From: Lanius collurio
Taxonomy: Eukaryota; Chordata; Aves; Passeriformes; Laniidae
DNA length: 64,000 nucleotides
Direction: 5' to 3'
Assembly: GCA_020086605.1 (NCBI GenBank)
Contig: JACBWW010000070.1
Span: 1,471,385-1,535,384 of the forward strand
In this document: positions 60,141 through 64,000 of the stretch, in pieces
Numbering within the stretch: position 1 is the stretch's first letter
Layout: every line of letters starts with the position of its first letter
Position numbers and translations under genes: made by a program
The notes under the pieces: generated by a model
Told to the model about the DNA's origin: nothing
Database searches by the model: none
The model's input: the letters and a program-made list of their open reading frames with translations, nothing else

Positions 60141-63100
60141 ACATGATGACCTGACTCTACTGGTCTCACCTCATGCCAGATACAGACAGCTTGCTCTGAG
60201 TGGCTCACAGACCCTGACTTAAGCACCTTCACAGACTGTTCCGAAATCACTAAATACAGCTTGAGAAAGATGATCTACAAACCCACTCTGCAATTGTAAA
60301 GGAGCTGCATAAACCTAGTCAATAGGTAACACTCCATACATATTTCTGGATGCAGAAGACGTTTCTCAGAGAGAAGCCTCTCTCAATCTAGAATCAGAGG
60401 CTAGGTCCATTCCTGAAAGTTCAGACGCTTAGATGAGCGGGCTTGTATTTGTTAAAGAGCAGATGTCAGCGGTGTTCTCTGACTGTATACACTACCTTAG
60501 TGGCTGCATACACTTGCCCAGTAAGAGATCTGTGCTGGCTTTGAAACTCACCTGGAGGAAATTCACACACATTTCAGTCTGGTTGAATGCAAAGTTTGGC
60601 TTTTATGTGAAGCTGTTTCAGTATATGAAAGGAATCAAGACTTGTGACAAGTAAGAACAGGAGAGAAAGATGACTTCACATTCATGTTCTGAGTGTCTTC
60701 TGCTTGAGTATGGAGAAAATCGAGTTCTAGTTCTCACCTGCCTGCTTCTGATTTTCTAACCACCATACAGTGTGAAATGCATAAACAACTCGAGGCATAA
60801 GGATTTGCAAGCCTGGCTCCTTTTATCAGCAACCATTCACTCATCTGCAGAGTCCAATTTTCTCAATTGTCTCCATTTGGTTCCATGAATCCCACATCTT
60901 TCTGCACATTGATGAGGGTGAAATAGCAGGAAGCATCCATGAAAAAGCAAACTGCTGGGGCTCTTCCCTCACCAGAAAATTGGAGCAAGAGAACTGGAGG
61001 CTTCTTGGATGAGTAAAGAGGAAAGGAACACCTTTCCTCTGGCCCTGCATTTCACTGGAAATGAAATTTCCAGCTGCTACTCTCCAGAGAAGGTCCGTGC
61101 TCTGGGTGTGCTTCAGGAGTGCTGTGAGCCTGGCTGTGAGGCCAGGCTTGGATGAGGTACCTGTCACCAGCCCAAGTCATGGTGCAGCAGAAGTGAGTGC
61201 TGCTCACCTCACTCCCTAGGGCCACTTCTCCTGTGCATGTGTGCCCACCTATGAAATTTTACAACTCGAATTTAGGGCATCAATCTAGAGCAAACAAATG
61301 ATGGATTGTGTGTTTTTGGGATATATATCCACGTATGGTGGCAGTTTTTGTGATGCTCACTCTTGCAAACTTGCACCACATCAGTCATTTCTTAATCTCT
61401 AGGTATACAAAAAAAGTTAATACATACAAATGCATAAAAAATTAGTCTCCCATCCTTCAGTTTCGTTCTAACTAGTGACCTAATGTTCTTCCAAGCGAAA
61501 ATAAGAAAATATTTGATTGCACTTTCCACAGATTGCTGGTCATGTAATTTTTTTGTAACTTGTCTGTAAGGCTCCAGTGGAGTAATATAAATAACAAAGA
61601 GGGAGTAAAAATAAAACTCACTCAGTGGTTTATATAATCGTCTCCATATTTTTTTGTATAATGGAAAATCTTTTCTCATCTCTTGTCATCTTTTTGCCTA
61701 AAAATTAGTAAAGTGGAATAAGGTTGGGCTGTCATATGTCACCCTCTCTAACACACTTTCAATCACTTTCACTTAGTGAGTGACACTGGACTTCAAAAAT
61801 GACCCTAGACAATATTCTTTCTTGATGTCACCTTATTGTTATTTGTTGTATCACTAGAGCCTAGATGTAGAAATTTGTAGACAATGAAAAACAAGGCTGC
61901 TTTGCACTCTGCAAAACAAAATAATATCATATTAATAAATTAATACTCAAACACAAAAAATATATACAAGTCCTGCTGTAAAAAGAATAAATAAAGTCAC
62001 TGCTTTATTTATTGTTCATTTTTCTCATAATTTTTTCTGTCATGACAGAGTTTTCTTAGCAGACGTTTAAATACAGGCATGATTAAAATTGTTGATGACT
62101 TAAAATATAGAAATAAAGGCATTGTGAGGGAGAAGTCTATAAGCTGACTTGAAGAGACTGGGAAATTGGTTGTGGGAAAGTATATAAAAGTAAAAGGAAA
62201 TATATCTGGAAATAGAAGGTAAAATTACTTAAAGGATTATGTAGCAATGTTCTTGGAAGAGATAAAAAAGGAAAATATTTTATTCCTCAGTATGTTTATA
62301 TATCTATATGAACTTCAAATAAAGAACAAAAAATAATACCGTGCCAATGTTCTCATCCATTTCAAGCTGGTGGAGGATTTTAGAGCAATAAAAGCAATAT
62401 ATTCCTCAAATTTAGAAAGGAGAAATATAACAACAACCCATACAGAAAAAGGAGATGCCTATAGCACTGAAAAAGAAAAAAAGCTTTCATAGAGAAAACA
62501 TTTCCAGTCTCCAGGATGCAAAAAAATGCAAAAGTCATTTTATAAATAGAAGTATTTATGATTATGTGGGGCTATATTCAAAATCCTGAGATATTAAGAA
62601 AATACTCTCAGCATCTCATTATTAATTTCTACCATAATTGTAAATTAGTTCTAAGCTCCTTTCTAAAAAAAATATGTAATAGGTAACAATGTGTGGAATA
62701 ACTGTCTTTACACAGCTGAAGTTGACTTTATTATCAATCAATGTCCCATTTGAGCCATAAATGTTCATACAAGGTCACAGCTGTTAAATGACGCCACAGC
62801 AACACATTAGCATTATGTAACATTAAAGACCTGAGGGCCACTACACAGTTTTGAGACTTCACATTCACAGCACAGTTTTTGGCCCCTTGGAGCTGTTTGA
62901 TACTATTTTCTCCTCATGATCCATCTATAAGTAAGAGAGAAATAAGTTTGATATATGAACTTGAATTAATCCCACTCACCAGTCTTGCTTTAAATTCAGT
63001 AGAGAAAACCAGAAACTTTTGAACCATTGTTCAACTTGTTTTAAAGTAAGCATCTAAAATAGGTCAGACTATTGTACCTTGAAAGGTCTTATTCCTGACT

Positions 63101-64000
63101 CTTGATTAGAAAAGGAGCCTACAAAGACTACAACACATATAGATGTCTCCATTGTAGATTTCTAACACTAAATGAGGTTAATTCCATTAATATATTTCAA
63201 ATCTTTACTTTTCTGTATAAAATCCTACTTACATTTGTCCAAAAATACAGGTAATGCACCAGTGCTAACTCTGCTTCCTTCATCAAATCTCCCAAGATTC
63301 TGCCAGAGCAGCACAAAACTTTCTAAATATATGTACACTGAATTATCTTTAACATTTTGGGTCTCAGTCAAAATACTATTGTCTTCAAGGTAATATTTTC
63401 TGAAGAGAATTAATTATTCACATCCTCAGACAATGTTATTATAAGAAAGAACAGTTTATGTCACATAACTTCAGACATCTAAAAGTTACAGACATAACAC
63501 TGAGCCAGTCACCCTAAGTTCCCTTGATAGTAACTGGAAAGAAACTGGCACCTCCAAGGAACAATCCATCTGACCTATCCCAGATACCAATCTTAGGATG
63601 AGAAGAATCATTCCCTTGAGGTATCCATTTCTCTTCATTGACTATAAAGAAAGAATAGGGCAAGTTAGAGATTTATTAAAAAAAAAAAAAAAAAAGCCAA
63701 AACTAGGGCAGATAAATCTTATACTAGGAGGAAAAGTGTTAAGCTACTTTGTAAAGCAAGCCTGTAAGAATACTTGAGTCAAGGGGCCAAATTAAGCTGT
63801 GTTCAAAATCAGCAACAGCACAGAATTTGGTGATTTTTTAACATGTACTAGGCTCAATAGATATTCAGTAGAATTGGGCACTCAAGAAAACTCGGGACAA
63901 TTGTAAACAAAAAGGACTTTCTGATCAAACACAGAAGTGAAGTATCTGTTCCAAGACAGCCATATACTTCATATTTAATGCTAAGAATATTTATAGGAGT
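60141..64000. other. Unique AT-rich noncoding DNA
   Basis: No gene is recognised. GC-richer text at about 60980-61220 holds a 108-codon minus-strand frame (60841-61167) without motif. The stretch at 62690-62890 has SOX-like AACAATG and other factor-like motifs and might be an enhancer, but that is a guess. 63470-63660 may be an unclassified dispersed repeat. A18 is at 63678-63695. The window ends in ordinary AT-rich DNA. Confidence 0.6.
63470..63660. repeat. Possible unclassified dispersed repeat
   Basis: The text GACATCTAAAAGTTACAGAC, GAGCCAGTCACCCTAAGTTC, AACTGGCACCTCCAAGGAAC and TGACCTATCCCAGATACC reads like a medium-copy bird repeat I have met before, but I cannot name it. The assignment rests on familiarity only. 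Confidence 0.25.

Noticed and set aside
1..64000. tRNA, rRNA, snRNA, CRISPR arrays, operons and nuclear copies of mitochondrial DNA
   Set aside because: Scanned by eye on both strands. No characteristic cores or regular spacer-repeat structure were found.

Overview
The window looks like AT-rich, gene-poor vertebrate nuclear DNA, and the repeats point to a bird. At least five copies of the avian LINE CR1 are recognisable, several with the CR1 3' end (ATTCTGTGATTCTATGA type). A degraded sequence resembling an avian endogenous-retrovirus LTR lies beside the oldest and longest CR1. There are no tRNA, rRNA, CRISPR or operon-like structures. The longest open frames are about what chance gives in 64 kb of this composition, or they lie inside repeats. 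I read the window as intergenic desert or the inside of a very large intron, probably on a macrochromosome. The LTR-like family is one I associate from memory with passerine and other Neoaves genomes; that is not proof of the clade.

Layout. 1-2587 is unique AT-rich DNA. 2588-5365 holds one long minus-strand CR1 that keeps its 5' portion and an endonuclease fragment but has internal deletions. About 5630-6390 is the LTR-like sequence. 6391-29410 is mostly unique and contains the only two places that look like possible exons: 11416-11480 (+), a short acceptor-ATG-donor unit, and 18568-18760 (-), a strong acceptor followed by 63 open codons and a stop. It also has a 100-bp (GGGAA)n array at 16467-16566 and several ancient repeat fossils. 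Further CR1 copies lie at 29411-29838 (-), 38333-38945 (-), 51055-51322 (+), 51787-52209 (-) and 59505-60140 (+). The rest is unique AT-rich sequence with homopolymer tracts, the longest an uninterrupted T29 at 42291-42319.

No set of genes acts together here. The CR1 copies are dead: their ORF2 remnants carry stops, frameshifts or deletions. I found no convincing undescribed system. The most useful leads are the two candidate exons, a foldback-type repeat fossil, and several AT-rich stretches that could be conserved noncoding elements. These need alignment or transcript data that I could not use.
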